Notes under the pieces: model-generated
What the model was told of the DNA's origin: nothing
The model's database searches: none
The model's input: the letters and a program-made list of their open reading frames with translations, nothing else
Part shown: positions 10,296-21,927 of the stretch, in pieces
Layout of the letters: every line of letters begins with the position of its first letter
How positions within the stretch are numbered: the first letter of the stretch is position 1
Program-made: the position numbers and the translations under genes
NCBI RefSeq assembly: GCF_001517545.1
Contig: NZ_FBYA01000003.1
Coordinates: 200,129-264,128 of the forward strand
Reading direction: 5' to 3'
Length of the DNA stretch: 64,000 bases
From: Limnohabitans sp. Rim47
GTDB lineage: Bacteria > Pseudomonadota > Gammaproteobacteria > Burkholderiales > Burkholderiaceae_C

Positions 10296-11105
10296 TCATT
10301 GGTCTAGCGCCTGGCGAATGCCCGAGAGAAATTCACCCGCCACGGCGTTGATGCTTGCTGCCGGTGCGGCGTCGATCAGCTGGATCAGGCGTGAGCCGAT
10401 CACCACTGCATCGGCGACTTTGCCAATGGCTTTGGCGGTGGCCGCATCACGGATGCCAAAGCCCACGCCCACGGGAATGTGCACATGCTTGCGAATGCGC
10501 GGCAGCATGGCCTCGACCGCATCGGTGTCCAACGTGCCCGAGCCCGTGACGCCTTTGAGCGACACGTAATACACATAGCCGCTGGCCACTTGAGCCACTT
10601 GCTGCATGCGTTCGTCGGTGCTGGTGGGTGCCAGCAAAAAGATCAGATCCATGCTGTGGGCGCGCAGTTTGGCGGCGAATTCGACGCATTCTTCGGGCGG
10701 GTAGTCGACGATCAGCACGCCGTCAACACCCGCGGCCGAGGCGTCACGGATGAAGCTGTCTGTGCCGTGTTTCTGGTCATAACGCTCTACCGGGTTGGCG
10801 TAACCCATCAACACCACGGGGGTCGTGTTGTTGGTCTGTCGAAACTCGCGAACCATGGCCAGCACTTGCACGGTGCCAATGCCCAAAGCCAGCGCTTTGT
10901 CGCCGGCTTTTTGGATCACCGGGCCGTCGGCCGAAGGGTCAGAAAACGGCACACCCAGCTCAATGACATCAGCCCCGGCTTGGGCCATGGCGTGCATCAA
11001 GGGCACGGTGGTTGTAGCTTGAGGAAAGCCTGCCGTGACATACGGAATCAGGGCTTTGCGGCCCTGGGCTTTCAGGGCGGAGAGGGTTGAATCGATGCGG
11101 CTCAT
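10296..11105 (-). CDS. trpA: Tryptophan synthase, alpha chain
   Basis: Cleaves indole-3-glycerol phosphate to indole and glyceraldehyde 3-phosphate; the indole is tunnelled to TrpB. The protein is 269 aa, a TIM barrel with the catalytic Glu in [17 protein letters not shown] and further landmarks [39 protein letters not shown] and [11 protein letters not shown]. It is separated from trpB by a 104-base gap that contains REP-like hairpins, whereas many genomes have the two genes nearly touching. Confidence 0.97.
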   Translation of the reverse strand: MSRIDSTLSALKAQGRKALIPYVTAGFPQATTTVPLMHAMAQAGADVIELGVPFSDPSADGPVIQKAGDKALALGIGTVQVLAMVREFRQTNNTTPVVLMGYANPVERYDQKHGTDSFIRDASAAGVDGVLIVDYPPEECVEFAAKLRAHSMDLIFLLAPTSTDERMQQVAQVASGYVYYVSLKGVTGSGTLDTDAVEAMLPRIRKHVHIPVGVGFGIRDAATAKAIGKVADAVVIGSRLIQLIDAAPAASINAVAGEFLSGIRQALDQ

Positions 11106-11124
11106 GAGTCATTCCATGTTTTTT

Positions 11125-11177
11125 GCAGGAGCCAGCCTTGCTGGCGATGGTGGATCGCTTGCAGGCAAGCTCCTACA
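11125..11177. repeat. REP-like twin hairpin element between trpB and trpA
   Basis: Two short palindromes lie back to back: GCCAGC-CTT-GCTGGC (11131-11145) and GCTTGC-AG-GCAAGC (11157-11170). They are flanked by complementary outer boxes GCAGGAGC and GCTCCTAC, so the whole unit can fold as one larger structure. The outer motif resembles REP sequences of Pseudomonas (family knowledge). REP units usually sit between genes and can stabilise or attenuate mRNA. Confidence 0.65.
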
Positions 11178-11209
11178 GGGGGATAGGCGTTTTCGGGCAA
11201 GCCCCCGGT

Positions 11210-12493
11210 TTATTTGACGAAGTTCACGGGCTGCTCAGCGCCCTTGACCGACTGGCCTTGGCAGCTGGGGCGGCAGTAAAAGTCGGCATTCGACAGATCG
11301 GCCACGGTGCCAATGTCCTTGTCACCACGCCCCGACATATTGACCAAAATGCTTTGGTCTGGGCGCATGGTTTTGGCCAGCTTCATGGCGTAGGCCACAG
11401 CATGGCTCGATTCCAGCGCGGGGATGATGCCCTCGGTACGGCACAGGTAGTGGAAGGCCTCGAGCGCTTCCTTGTCGGTGATGCCCACGTACTCGGCGCG
11501 GCCGATGTCCTTCAAGAAGGCGTGCTCGGGGCCGACACCGGGGTAGTCTAGGCCCGCGCTTACGCTGTGCGTTTCGGTGATCTGGCCATTCTCGTCTTGC
11601 AAAATATAGGTGCGGTTGCCGTGCAGCACGCCGGGTGTGCCCAGTTGCAATGAGGCAGAGTGCTTGTTCGTGTCCATGCCTTCACCCGCCGCTTCCACGC
11701 CGATCAGGCGGGTTTTTTCGTGCGAAATGTACGGGTAAAAGATGCCCATCGCGTTGCTGCCACCCCCCACGCAAGCGATGACCGCATCAGGCTGCTCTTC
11801 GGCCATTTTCAAGCTCTTGAACATTTCGGGCATTTGCGTCAGGCACTCTTCGCCAATCACGCTCTGAAAGTCGCGCACCATCATCGGGTAGGGGTGTGGG
11901 CCCGCCACGGTGCCGATGATGTAGAAGGTGTTGTCCACGTTGGCCACCCAGTCGCGCATGGCTTCGTTCAGGGCGTCTTTGAGGGTTTTGCTGCCCGACT
12001 CAACGGGCACCACGGTCGCACCCAGCAGTTTCATGCGGTACACGTTGGGGCTTTGGCGTTTGACGTCTTCAGCCCCCATGTACACCACGCACTCCAGCCC
12101 GTAGCGCGCACAGATGGTGGCGGTGGCCACACCGTGTTGGCCAGCACCCGTTTCGGCGATCACACGCGGCTTGCCCATGCGCTTGGCCAGCATGGCCTGG
12201 CCGATGGTGTTGTTGATCTTGTGGGCGCCGGTGTGGTTGAGGTCTTCGCGCTTCAAGAAGATTTGTGCACCGCCCATTTCGCGGCTCATGCGCGCCGCGT
12301 GGTAGACGGGTGACGGGCGGCCCACAAAGTGGGCCAGTTCGGACTTGAATTCGGCGATGAATTCGGGGTCGTGCTGGTACTTGGCGTAGGCCGCTTTGAG
12401 TTCGTTGATGGCGTGCGTCAGGGTTTCGCTGACGAAACTGCCGCCATAAATGCCGAAATGGCCCTTGGCATCGGGTTGTTGGTAGTCGTACAT
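11210..12493 (-). CDS. trpB: Tryptophan synthase, beta chain
   Basis: PLP enzyme that joins indole and serine to form tryptophan. From ATG 12493 ([20 protein letters not shown]) it is 427 aa. The PLP Lys is in [10 protein letters not shown] (about residue 92), the phosphate-binding loop is [10 protein letters not shown], and the C-terminus carries [11 protein letters not shown]. An alternative ATG at 12544 would overlap trpF by 17 bases; neither start has a clear Shine-Dalgarno, and I prefer the shorter form because it starts at the conserved N-terminus. Confidence 0.96.
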   Translation of the reverse strand: MYDYQQPDAKGHFGIYGGSFVSETLTHAINELKAAYAKYQHDPEFIAEFKSELAHFVGRPSPVYHAARMSREMGGAQIFLKREDLNHTGAHKINNTIGQAMLAKRMGKPRVIAETGAGQHGVATATICARYGLECVVYMGAEDVKRQSPNVYRMKLLGATVVPVESGSKTLKDALNEAMRDWVANVDNTFYIIGTVAGPHPYPMMVRDFQSVIGEECLTQMPEMFKSLKMAEEQPDAVIACVGGGSNAMGIFYPYISHEKTRLIGVEAAGEGMDTNKHSASLQLGTPGVLHGNRTYILQDENGQITETHSVSAGLDYPGVGPEHAFLKDIGRAEYVGITDKEALEAFHYLCRTEGIIPALESSHAVAYAMKLAKTMRPDQSILVNMSGRGDKDIGTVADLSNADFYCRPSCQGQSVKGAEQPVNFVK

Positions 12494-12527
12494 GGCAGAT
12501 GGTGCCGGGGTTGAAGCCGGAAAAATG

Positions 12528-13232
12528 TCAAAGGAGGTCAGCATCGGCGGCACGGACGGCCGCTACAAATTGCTGGATTTTTTCGGCATCTTTCAGGCCT
12601 TTGCCTGCTTCGATGCCCGAACTCACGTCAACGGCCAGAGACAGGCCGTGCGTGCGAAGCGCCCGAATGCCATCGGCCACGTTTGCAGGTGTGAGTCCAC
12701 CAGACAAAACGAGGTGAGCATTGACGTTTGGTGGCAGCAGTGACCAATTGAATGTTTTTCCGCCCCCGCCGTATCCGTCGACATGGGCGTCGAGCAAGAG
12801 GGCTTGGGCTTTGGGGTGAATGAGCGCAAATTCTAGCAAGTCGAAGTGGTCCGCTTCCGACAGGGGGATTCGGGCTGCCTTCAGGTGCGGGCGGCCGGTG
12901 AGTTGGCTCATGGCTTCGCAAAATTGGGGCGTTTCGTCGCCGTGAAACTGCAGCAAAGCGCCAGGCACTGCCGCACAAGCGGTCTTGATTCGCTCGGCCG
13001 TGTCGTTGACGAACAGCAAGACGGGCGTTGCAAAGGCCGGCAGCAAGCGGGCGAGTTCGGCTGCGCGCTCGATGCTCACGTTGCGCGGGCTGGGCGGGTA
13101 CAACACAAAGCCAATGGCGTCTGCCCCAGCGGCACAGGCCGCCAGCACATCGGCTTCGCGGGTGAAGCCGCACATCTTGATGCGGGTGCGTTGCTGGGGT
13201 GAGATGGCTTGCGGCTTGTTCGGCTGGGTCAT
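12528..13232 (-). CDS. trpF: Phosphoribosylanthranilate isomerase
   Basis: Converts phosphoribosylanthranilate to CdRP in tryptophan synthesis. The protein is 234 aa from ATG 13232, which overlaps the truA stop by four bases (ATGA). Landmarks are [73 protein letters not shown] and [12 protein letters not shown], ending with [14 protein letters not shown]. It is the first trp gene of the run. Confidence 0.96.
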   Translation of the reverse strand: MTQPNKPQAISPQQRTRIKMCGFTREADVLAACAAGADAIGFVLYPPSPRNVSIERAAELARLLPAFATPVLLFVNDTAERIKTACAAVPGALLQFHGDETPQFCEAMSQLTGRPHLKAARIPLSEADHFDLLEFALIHPKAQALLLDAHVDGYGGGGKTFNWSLLPPNVNAHLVLSGGLTPANVADGIRALRTHGLSLAVDVSSGIEAGKGLKDAEKIQQFVAAVRAADADLL

Positions 13233-14014
13233 GGCAACCAATCAAAAGCGGGGGTGGTGTCGGGCAAGCCCCATTCGGGGCTGTAGATCGGCCCAGCAAA
13301 GTACAGGCCATCGGGGGAAAACGTGGGGGCTGCGGCATCGCGGCTTTTGGCCAGCAACACCTCGCGGATCCAGTCTGGCGACTGGTTGCCCTGGCCAATA
13401 CTGACCAGGCAGCCCATGATGTTGCGGATCATGTGGTGCAAAAAAGCGTTGCCTTCAAACTCAAAGCGCCAATAAGCACCGCGCTTCGAAATCTGGATGT
13501 GCCGCAGCGTTTTGACAGGTGACAGGGCCTGGCAACTGCTGGCCCTGAAAGAGGAAAAGTCGTGTTCACCCAATAAATGCAAGCTGGCTTGGCGCATGGC
13601 ATCTTCGCTCAGGGGGCGGTAAATCCAGCCGACGCGGCCGGTCTCCAGACTGGGGCGAACCGCTGAATCCAGCAGGATGTAGACGTAACGGCGGCCAGTG
13701 GCACTGGCGCGGCAGTGAAAGCTCTCGGGCACCACTTGGGCCCATTGCACGGCGATGTCGGATGGCAAATACCGGTTGGTGCCGCGCACCCAAGAGGACG
13801 CATCGCGCTCCAGCAGGGTGTCAAAGTGCACCACCTGCATCAGGCCGTGCACACCCGCATCGGTGCGGCCTGCGCACAAGGTGCTGACCCGAGGTACATC
13901 GCAAAATTGCGCCAGGGCTTTTTCGAGCTTGTCCTGGATGGTCAAGCCCGTGCTTTGGCTTTGCCAGCCTTGGTAGGCTGTGCCTAAATAGCAGACACCC
14001 AGCGCGAGTCTCAC
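13229..14014 (-). CDS. truA: tRNA pseudouridine(38-40) synthase
   Basis: Makes pseudouridine at positions 38-40 of tRNA anticodon arms. The protein is 261 aa. The catalytic Asp lies in CAGRTDAGVHGLMQVVHFDT, with YLGTAYQGWQSQ at the N-terminus and GNAFLHHMIRNIMGCLVSIGQG near the C-terminus. The start codon is GTG (14012-14014) and overlaps the fimV stop, so translation is probably coupled. The fimV-truA-trpF order is also known in Pseudomonas. Confidence 0.96.
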   Translation of the reverse strand: MRLALGVCYLGTAYQGWQSQSTGLTIQDKLEKALAQFCDVPRVSTLCAGRTDAGVHGLMQVVHFDTLLERDASSWVRGTNRYLPSDIAVQWAQVVPESFHCRASATGRRYVYILLDSAVRPSLETGRVGWIYRPLSEDAMRQASLHLLGEHDFSSFRASSCQALSPVKTLRHIQISKRGAYWRFEFEGNAFLHHMIRNIMGCLVSIGQGNQSPDWIREVLLAKSRDAAAPTFSPDGLYFAGPIYSPEWGLPDTTPAFDWLP

Positions 14015-15438
14015 GTTTTGGAACCCGATGGTGTGAACACTTTGGGGGCTTCTTTGGCGTCAGGCGAGGGTGTCAAGTTCAAGTCCAGATTGGCAAACTG
14101 AGGCGGCAAGCCCGAGCTAAATAGGGGAGGCGTGGGGGGCGATACCGGTGCTGTTTCGGTCGTGCCCTTGCTGCCAAACAAATCGACATTGGCTTCCCCG
14201 TTGCGCCTGACAAGCCACACCGAACCCACCATGGCCGCCAAAAGACCCACCACCCACGCCCATGTAGACGGGTTGTGGCTGACCTGTTCCAGCAAGGAGC
14301 TAGATACCGCCTCTGCGGCTGCTATTGGCAGCTTCGGTTTCAAGGCCGATGGCTCGTCAGGGTTTGTTTTTTCGGCATCCGGGCTAGCCGACAGAGACTT
14401 CAAGGTTTCAAGGTTTTTTTTCAGTGCGGCCAGTTGCTCGGTTTTGTCCTGTATTTCACGTTCAACCGCCAGACGGGCTTCGTCGCTGTCGGTGGTGACC
14501 TCCCGTTTGCTCAAGGTCAATTTGTCTTGTACGGGCTGGGTCGGTGCCGGTGTGGGTAACTCGGGGGTGATTTTGCCGGCCATTTCACGGTTGGCGCTGT
14601 CTGTGGCTTTCAGCGTGGATTGCGCCAGGCGGCGGGCATAGGCCACAAAGTCCACGGTTTGCGCGATCACCGTTTGCCGTGCTTCTTCGGCAGAAATCTG
14701 CGCCGCTTCTTGCGCGTTGGGCAATACAACTTGAGCGCCTTCGCGCAGCAGGTTCACATTGCCTTCAATGAACGCCTCAGGGTTGGCGCGCACCATGGCC
14801 AGCAGCATTTGGTCAAGTGACGCGCTTGCAGGCATTTTTTGCAAAACCAGCCTGGAGGCCGTGTCGCCAGCACGCACAGTGATGGCGTCTTCGGTGCCGC
14901 TGATTGCGCTGGGCACAACTGGCGCGGCAAGGGTGGCCAAAGCCTGGGGCGAAACCACAGGAGCAATGACATTGGCATCGCCCTTGGGTTTTTCAGCGGA
15001 GTTTTTCAGTGCACCAACAGGCGAGACCAGCAACGTGTAGTTCATGGCCAAGCGGCCTGAAGGCCATTGCGCTTCCACGATGACATCCACGAAGTGGTCG
15101 GTCACAGGCATTTGACCGGCCAAGGCGATGTAAGGCTTGCCATCGCCCCGAAACTCAAGACGCGCCTGCAAGCCGTTCAAGGCGGGATTGAACGCCATGC
15201 CCGCTTGCTCAAAACTGGCGGATTCAGCCAGCTGTACCTTGAGTTTGCGAAGGTCTTCTACTTTGTATTGCGTGATTTCAATGGCGGCCCGAAGTGGCTG
15301 GCCCAAGCCTGACTCCACCGAAAGCGGGCCCAGAGTCACCGCATTGGCCAACAAGCTGGAGCAGGCCAGCACCGACGCCACGGCCCAAGACCTGGCAAGG
15401 TGATGGGTCGTGTGGGGGTAGCAGCTCGTGCGCAGCAT
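14011..15438 (-). CDS. fimV: FimV-like inner-membrane protein with LysM domain (short form)
   Basis: FimV-type proteins anchor polar machineries such as type IV pili to peptidoglycan. From ATG 15438 the protein is 475 aa: signal peptide (about residues 15-35, LARSWAVASVLACSSLLANA), the FimV N-terminal domain (VTLGPLSVESGLGQPLRAAIEI...), a LysM-like segment (ITVRAGDTASRLVLQK ... NLLREGAQVVLP), a coiled coil (VEREIQDKTEQLAALKKNLETLKSL) and one membrane helix (WAWVVGLLAAMVGSVWLV). The cytoplasmic tail is only about 70 residues. Full-length family members are usually 700-950 aa with a C-terminal TPR-like FimV domain, which is not visible. The frame ends cleanly at the truA overlap, so this is a short form, not an obvious frameshift. 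Confidence 0.82.
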   Translation of the reverse strand: MLRTSCYPHTTHHLARSWAVASVLACSSLLANAVTLGPLSVESGLGQPLRAAIEITQYKVEDLRKLKVQLAESASFEQAGMAFNPALNGLQARLEFRGDGKPYIALAGQMPVTDHFVDVIVEAQWPSGRLAMNYTLLVSPVGALKNSAEKPKGDANVIAPVVSPQALATLAAPVVPSAISGTEDAITVRAGDTASRLVLQKMPASASLDQMLLAMVRANPEAFIEGNVNLLREGAQVVLPNAQEAAQISAEEARQTVIAQTVDFVAYARRLAQSTLKATDSANREMAGKITPELPTPAPTQPVQDKLTLSKREVTTDSDEARLAVEREIQDKTEQLAALKKNLETLKSLSASPDAEKTNPDEPSALKPKLPIAAAEAVSSSLLEQVSHNPSTWAWVVGLLAAMVGSVWLVRRNGEANVDLFGSKGTTETAPVSPPTPPLFSSGLPPQFANLDLNLTPSPDAKEAPKVFTPSGSKT

Positions 15439-15466
15439 GTTCAGGGTGCCGTTGGACGCAAGACCA

Positions 15467-16597
15467 TCACGCGTCCAACAAGATGCGCAACATGCGGCGC
15501 AGCGGCTCTGCCGCGCCCCACAGCAGCTGATCACCGATGGTGAACGCGCCCACATATTCAGGGCCCATGGCCAGTTTGCGCACACGGCCCACCGGGATGG
15601 TCATGGTGCCGGTCACGGCCACGGGGGTCAGGTCTTTCACCGTGGCTTCACGGGTGTTGGGCACCAGTTTCACCCACTCGTTGTCGGCTGCGATCATGGC
15701 TTCGATGTCGGCCACGGGCACGTCTTTTTTGAGCTTGAAGGTCAGCGCTTGGCTGTGGCAGCGCATGGCGCCCACACGCACGCAGAAGCCGTCCACAGGA
15801 ATGGCGGCAGAGTGGAAGCCTTCGCCTAGCCCCAAAATCTTGTTGGTTTCGGCCATGCCTTTCCACTCTTCTTTAGACATGCCGTTGCCCAAATCTTTGT
15901 CAATCCAGGGGATCAACGAGCCGCCCAGTGGCACGCCAAAGTTGGCCGTTTCAGTAGCGGTCAGCGCACGTTGCTTGGCCACCACCATGCGGTCGATTTC
16001 CAGAATCGCGCTCTTGGGGTCGTCCAGCAAGGCTTTGACTTCGGCATTCAGGGTGCCGTATTGGGTCAGCAGTTCGCGCATGTGTTGTGCACCGCCACCG
16101 GATGCGGCTTGGTAAGTCTGGGTGCTCATCCACTCGACCAAACCAGCCTTGTAGAGTGCGCCTACGCCCATCAGCATGCACGAGACGGTGCAGTTGCCGC
16201 CCACCCAGTTGTTGCCACCGTGGGCCAGCGCGTTCTTGATCACGGGCATGTTGACCGGGTCCAAGATGATGACCGCGTCTTTTTCCATGCGCAGCGTCGA
16301 AGCCGCGTCGATCCAGTGCCCGTTCCAGCCGGCAGCGCGCAGCTTGGGGAAGACTTCAGAGGTGTAGTCGCCGCCTTGGGCGGTGATGATGATGTCGCAG
16401 CGCTTGAGCTGCTCGATGTTGAAGGCGTCTTGCAGCGTGGTTTCGTTCTTGGCCATCGAGGGCGCTTTGCCGCCCGCGTTCGATGTGGAGAAGAACAGGG
16501 GCTCGATCAGGTCAAAGTCTTTTTCCTGAATCATGCGGTCCATCAGAACCGAGCCGACCATGCCGCGCCAGCCGACCAAACCTACTAACTTGCTCAT
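15467..16597 (-). CDS. asd: Aspartate-semialdehyde dehydrogenase
   Basis: Reduces aspartyl phosphate to the semialdehyde that feeds lysine, diaminopimelate, methionine and threonine synthesis. The protein is 376 aa, the long gamma/beta-proteobacterial type. The N-terminal NADP loop is [14 protein letters not shown], and the active-site Cys lies in [29 protein letters not shown] and [15 protein letters not shown] are further landmarks. It lies 28 bases upstream of fimV. The 261-base gap to leuB (16598-16858) holds its promoter region; I see no other gene there. Confidence 0.96.
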   Translation of the reverse strand: MSKLVGLVGWRGMVGSVLMDRMIQEKDFDLIEPLFFSTSNAGGKAPSMAKNETTLQDAFNIEQLKRCDIIITAQGGDYTSEVFPKLRAAGWNGHWIDAASTLRMEKDAVIILDPVNMPVIKNALAHGGNNWVGGNCTVSCMLMGVGALYKAGLVEWMSTQTYQAASGGGAQHMRELLTQYGTLNAEVKALLDDPKSAILEIDRMVVAKQRALTATETANFGVPLGGSLIPWIDKDLGNGMSKEEWKGMAETNKILGLGEGFHSAAIPVDGFCVRVGAMRCHSQALTFKLKKDVPVADIEAMIAADNEWVKLVPNTREATVKDLTPVAVTGTMTIPVGRVRKLAMGPEYVGAFTIGDQLLWGAAEPLRRMLRILLDA

Positions 16598-16858
16598 TTC
16601 AACGCCCTTTCAGTTTTTAAAACAGTGTTTGACCAGACTGTTTGCCCGGCTCGTCTGGCCGGGGGGCGCACGACGAACCAGGCCGGATCAGCCCTTAATG
16701 GTCGTGGTTTTTGTGGAAGTTGCACGCGCGCCAGCGACTGCCGTAGAGGCAGAAGCGAAGTTCAGGGAGAACAAGCGGGCGTGGAACATGGCCGAAATTG
16801 TAATGGATGCTGCCTGAGTCATTCCTGACAGTTGCACTGGCGGCATCCATGTGGGCAA

Positions 16859-17944
16859 TCAGCCCAGCGCCTTGACTACCGCATCACCCATTTCACGGGT
16901 GCTGACTTTGGTGGTGCCTGCGCTGTAAATGTCGCCGGTGCGCAGGCCTTGGGCCAGCACTTTTTGCACAGCCGCTTCGATGCGCTCGGCCGCTTCGCCT
17001 TGGTTCAGGCTGAAGCGCAGCATCATGGCCGCTGACAAGATGGTGGCCAGTGGGTTGGCGATGCCTTTGCCTGCGATGTCGGGGGCGCTGCCATGGCTGG
17101 GCTCGTAAAGGCCTTGGTTCTTGGTGTTCAGGCTGGCCGAGGGCAGCATGCCGATGGAGCCTGTGAGCATGGAGGCTTCGTCGCTCAAGATGTCGCCGAA
17201 CATGTTGCCGGTCACCACCACATCAAAGCGTTTGGGCTCTTTGACCAGTTGCATGGCGGCGTTGTCGACATACATGTGGTCCAGCGCAATGTCGGGGTAC
17301 TCTTTGCCGACTTCGGTGACCACGTCTTTCCAGAACTGGAAGGTTTCCAGCACATTGGCTTTGTCGACGCTGGTGACGCGGCCTTCAAAGCCCGCCGCTT
17401 TGCGCTTGCGGGCCGCTTGGAAGGCCACATGCGCGATGCGCTCGATCTCGGGCTTGGAATAGCGCATGGTGTCAAACGCTTCTTCGGCACCAGGGAAGTG
17501 GCCGTCGGTCGCGATGCGGCGCCCGCGTGGCTGGCCGAAGTAGATGTCGCCCGTGAGCTCACGGATGATCAAGATGTCCAGACCTGCGATCAACTCGGGC
17601 TTGAGGCTCGATGCGCCGACCAATTGCTCGTAGCAAATGGCGGGACGGAAGTTGGCAAACAGCCCCATGTTTTTGCGCAGGCCCAAAATGGCTTGCTCGG
17701 GGCGCAGGGGCCGATCGAGCTTGTCGTATTTCCAGTCGCCCACCGCGCCAAACAGCACGGCATCACCGTCCATGGCCAGCTTGAGCGTGGCTTCGGGCAG
17801 GGGGTGGCCATAGGCGTCGTAAGCGGCACCGCCGACCAGGGCGGTTTCCATCTCAAACTTCAGGCCGAGAACGTTCAAAACTTTGACGGCTTCGGCGACG
17901 ATTTCGGTGCCGATGCCATCACCGGGGAGGACTGCGATTTTCAT
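16859..17944 (-). CDS. leuB: 3-Isopropylmalate dehydrogenase
   Basis: NAD-dependent oxidative decarboxylation of 3-isopropylmalate in leucine synthesis. The protein is 361 aa. It has the N-terminal [25 protein letters not shown], the substrate loop with [48 protein letters not shown], and the C-terminal NLFGD-type box [20 protein letters not shown] followed by [15 protein letters not shown]. It is the last gene of leuC-leuD-leuB. Confidence 0.97.
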   Translation of the reverse strand: MKIAVLPGDGIGTEIVAEAVKVLNVLGLKFEMETALVGGAAYDAYGHPLPEATLKLAMDGDAVLFGAVGDWKYDKLDRPLRPEQAILGLRKNMGLFANFRPAICYEQLVGASSLKPELIAGLDILIIRELTGDIYFGQPRGRRIATDGHFPGAEEAFDTMRYSKPEIERIAHVAFQAARKRKAAGFEGRVTSVDKANVLETFQFWKDVVTEVGKEYPDIALDHMYVDNAAMQLVKEPKRFDVVVTGNMFGDILSDEASMLTGSIGMLPSASLNTKNQGLYEPSHGSAPDIAGKGIANPLATILSAAMMLRFSLNQGEAAERIEAAVQKVLAQGLRTGDIYSAGTTKVSTREMGDAVVKALG

Positions 17945-17962
17945 GGGTATTCCAGGGTACTT

Positions 17963-18616
17963 TTATGCGTTGACAGCGGTGTGCGCCAGCCACGGCTTGG
18001 TGGCCAAGCGTTCGGCTTCAAAGGCCTTGATCTTGTCGGCGTGGCGCAGGGTCAGGCCAATGTCATCCAGGCCGTTGAGCAGGCAGTATTTGCGGAAGGC
18101 CTGCACCTCGAACGGTATTTCTTCGCCTTGGGGCTTGACGATCACCTGGCGCTCCAGGTCGACGGTGAGCTGGTAGCCCGGGAAGGCGGCGATTTCGTCG
18201 AACAACTGGGCTACCACGGCTTCGGGCAGCACGATGGGCAGCAGGCCGTTTTTGAAGCAGTTGTTGAAGAAGATGTCGGCAAAGCTGGGTGCGATCACGG
18301 CGCGAAAGCCGTATTGGTCAATGGCCCAGGGCGCATGCTCGCGCGAGGAACCGCAGCCAAAGTTTTTGCGAGCCAACAAAACGCTGGCACCTTGGTAGCG
18401 CGGTTGGTTCAGCACGAAGTCTGGGTTGGGCTTTCGGCTGGCCGGGTCCTGGCCGGGGTAGCCCACGTCCAGATAGCGCCATTCGTCGAACAGGTTAGGG
18501 CCAAAGCCGGTTTTGCGGATCGACTTCAGGAATTGTTTGGGAATGATGGCGTCGGTGTCCACGTTGGCGCGGTCCATCGGGGCCACCAGGCCTTTGAGGA
18601 GAGTGAATTTTTGCAT
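17963..18616 (-). CDS. leuD: 3-Isopropylmalate dehydratase, small subunit
   Basis: Small (swivel) subunit of isopropylmalate isomerase, partner of LeuC. From ATG 18616 ([20 protein letters not shown]) it is 217 aa. Landmarks are [33 protein letters not shown] and [17 protein letters not shown]. It is separated from leuC by the small lipoprotein gene at 18621-18749. Confidence 0.97.
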   Translation of the reverse strand: MQKFTLLKGLVAPMDRANVDTDAIIPKQFLKSIRKTGFGPNLFDEWRYLDVGYPGQDPASRKPNPDFVLNQPRYQGASVLLARKNFGCGSSREHAPWAIDQYGFRAVIAPSFADIFFNNCFKNGLLPIVLPEAVVAQLFDEIAAFPGYQLTVDLERQVIVKPQGEEIPFEVQAFRKYCLLNGLDDIGLTLRHADKIKAFEAERLATKPWLAHTAVNA

Positions 18617-18620
18617 GGCT

Positions 18621-18749
18621 TTATTTCTTGGCAGCGCCTTCAATGGTGGAGCCCAGTTTTTCAATATCTTGTCCGATGCCGCGCAGGGTGTTGCACGCGG
18701 CCAGGCTCAGCACAGAGGCGATCAGGATCAGGCGGATCAGGGTTTTCAT
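18621..18749 (-). CDS. Entericidin-type small lipoprotein
   Basis: A 42-aa reading frame on the minus strand. It begins [19 protein letters not shown] and continues with [20 protein letters not shown] before a double-Lys end. It has a short basic N-terminus, a hydrophobic segment, and a lipobox LAAC with the modified Cys at residue 19. The mature part carries the GxGxDIxxxGxxIE pattern of entericidin A/B proteins. AAGGAG lies seven bases upstream of ATG 18749. Entericidins are outer-membrane-directed lipopeptides with a proposed toxin/antidote role in E. coli (family knowledge). Its place between leuC and leuD, with 17 and 4 base gaps, means it is co-transcribed with leucine genes. Confidence 0.88.
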   Translation of the reverse strand: MKTLIRLILIASVLSLAACNTLRGIGQDIEKLGSTIEGAAKK

Positions 18750-18766
18750 GACCAGGCTCCTTGGGT

Positions 18767-20218
18767 TCAGGCGAATTTACGAATGTCGACAAAGTGGCCG
18801 TGAATAGCCGCAGCAGCAGCCATGGCGGGGCTCACCAAGTGGGTGCGCCCACCAGCGCCTTGACGACCTTCGAAGTTTCGGTTGCTGGTAGAGGCGCAGC
18901 GCTCGCCGGCCTCCAGGCGGTCGGCGTTCATGGCCAAGCACATCGAGCAGCCGGGCTCACGCCACTCGAAGCCTGCGGCCTTGAAGATTTCATGCAGGCC
19001 TTCTTGCTCGGCTTGCACTTTGACCAAGCCCGAGCCGGGCACCACCATGGCCAGTTTGACGTTTTTGGCGACCTTCTGGCCGAGCTTTTTGACCACGGCA
19101 GCGGCTTCGCGCATGTCTTCGATGCGGCTGTTGGTGCACGAGCCGATGAAGACCTTGTCGATGGTGATGTCGGACAGCGCCTTGCCGGGCTGCAGGCCCA
19201 TGTAGGTCAGTGCACGCTCGATCGCGTCACGCTTGACATCGTCTTTTTCTTTGTCTGGGTCAGGCGTGTGGCCGTTGATGCCCAGCACCATCTCGGGCGA
19301 GGTGCCCCAAGTCACTTGGGGCACGATGGCGCTGGCGTCCAGCTCCACCACGGCGTCAAAGTGCGCACCAGCGTCGGATTGCAAGCTTTTCCAATAAGTC
19401 AATGCCTGGTCCCACTCCGCACCACCGACGAACTGGCCCGTTTTCGGATCGGTGCCTGGTGAGAGCAGTCTGCCTTTGACGTACTCGATGGTTTTCTCGT
19501 CCACAGCCACCAAACCAGCGCGCGCACCGCCTTCGATGGCCATGTTGCAGACCGTCATGCGGCCTTCCATGCTCAAGCTGCGGATGGCCGAGCCTGCGAA
19601 TTCGATGGTGTAGCCGGTGCCGCCTGCGGTGCCGATTTTGCCGATGATGGCCAACACAATGTCTTTGCCGGTCACGCCTTTGGCCAATGTGCCCTCGACC
19701 TTGATGAGCATGTTTTTGGCTTTTTTGGCCAGCAGGGTTTGCGTGGCCATGACGTGCTCGACCTCGGAGGTGCCGATGCCGTGGGCCAGTGCACCAAACG
19801 CGCCGTGGGTGGAGGTGTGCGAGTCACCGCAGACCACGGTCATGCCGGGCAGGGTGGCACCGTTTTCTGGGCCAATGACGTGCACGATGCCCTGGCGCTT
19901 GGACAGGAATGGAAAAAAGGCTGCCGAGCCGTATTCCTTCATGTTCGCGTCAAGCGTGGTGATTTGTTCTTTGCTGATCGGATCGGTGATGCCGTCGTAG
20001 CCCATCTCCCAACCGGTGGTGGGGGTGTTGTGGTCTGCGGTGGCCACGATGGAGCTGACGCGCCAGACTTTGCGGCCCGCTTGGCGAATGCCTTCGAAGG
20101 CTTGCGGGCTGGTGACTTCGTGTACCAAATGACGGTCAATGTAGAGGACGGAGGTGCCGTCTTCTTCGGTGTGGACGACGTGTTCGTCCCAGATCTTGTC
20201 GTAGAGCGTGCGTGCCAT
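18767..20218 (-). CDS. leuC: 3-Isopropylmalate dehydratase, large subunit
   Basis: Large subunit of the aconitase-family isomerase that turns 2- into 3-isopropylmalate. From ATG 20218 ([21 protein letters not shown]) it is 483 aa. The 4Fe-4S cluster Cys residues are in [13 protein letters not shown] and [48 protein letters not shown] and [10 protein letters not shown] are further aconitase-family boxes. AGGAAG precedes the start. It is the first gene of the leu operon. Confidence 0.97.
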   Translation of the reverse strand: MARTLYDKIWDEHVVHTEEDGTSVLYIDRHLVHEVTSPQAFEGIRQAGRKVWRVSSIVATADHNTPTTGWEMGYDGITDPISKEQITTLDANMKEYGSAAFFPFLSKRQGIVHVIGPENGATLPGMTVVCGDSHTSTHGAFGALAHGIGTSEVEHVMATQTLLAKKAKNMLIKVEGTLAKGVTGKDIVLAIIGKIGTAGGTGYTIEFAGSAIRSLSMEGRMTVCNMAIEGGARAGLVAVDEKTIEYVKGRLLSPGTDPKTGQFVGGAEWDQALTYWKSLQSDAGAHFDAVVELDASAIVPQVTWGTSPEMVLGINGHTPDPDKEKDDVKRDAIERALTYMGLQPGKALSDITIDKVFIGSCTNSRIEDMREAAAVVKKLGQKVAKNVKLAMVVPGSGLVKVQAEQEGLHEIFKAAGFEWREPGCSMCLAMNADRLEAGERCASTSNRNFEGRQGAGGRTHLVSPAMAAAAAIHGHFVDIRKFA

Positions 20219-20586
20219 GGAGCTTCCTTGCTGTGCAGCTTGCCATTTTATGCGGTTCGCATGACTTCTTTGTCGCGTTGGCTGATGCTGAGCCAAGGTT
20301 TGTGGAAACGGACAGATGAAGTGTCACCCTTGCGTGAACTTGAGTGGCCGAATCCGGGGCCTGACAGGCCTCATCAGTCGCTTCGCGCCAGCAAATCGGC
20401 CAGTCAGGCCCCAGACCCGTCCCCTCAAGTCGTGGTGATTTGCAGGTCGGTGGCTTCAGTCCCGACAGCGGGTCAATGGCACCGCGCCGGGGGCTAAATC
20501 CGCCAACCTAGCGCGTTCCATGTGAGCGCGTTGATCCATAAAAAAAGCCCGCGCAAGGCGGGCTTTGGGTTTCGGTTAAAAACCGA
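20219..20586. other. Intergenic region between leuC and gltA
   Basis: This 368-base gap has no supportable gene. Its left part must contain the leuC promoter and leader, but I could not pick a convincing -35/-10 pair. It contains a 13-base palindrome GGCCTG-A-CAGGCC at 20358-20370. Its right end holds the gltA terminator (20540-20566). I saw no leucine-rich leader peptide with an attenuator. Confidence 0.6.
20540..20566 (-). terminator. Intrinsic terminator after gltA
   Basis: A 9-bp perfect stem AAAGCCCGC / GCGGGCTTT (20544-20566) with a 5-base loop. Read on the minus strand it is followed by a run of T. It lies 20 bases beyond the gltA stop and ends the sdh-gltA transcript. Confidence 0.88.
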
Positions 20587-21885
<1,299 letters not shown>

Positions 21886-21927
21886 GGTGGGTTTCCTCTA
21901 AATTTCCAGGTGTGAACCATTTCGGGT

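Noticed and set aside
16533..16817. 94-aa + strand frame upstream of asd
   Set aside because: Begins inside asd on the opposite strand, lacks a ribosome-binding site and any recognisable feature; the gap is better read as the asd promoter region.
17093..18751. 552-aa open frame on the + strand across leuB and leuD
   Set aside because: Antisense shadow of two conserved leu genes; no domain and it crosses intergenic sequence and the entericidin-like gene.
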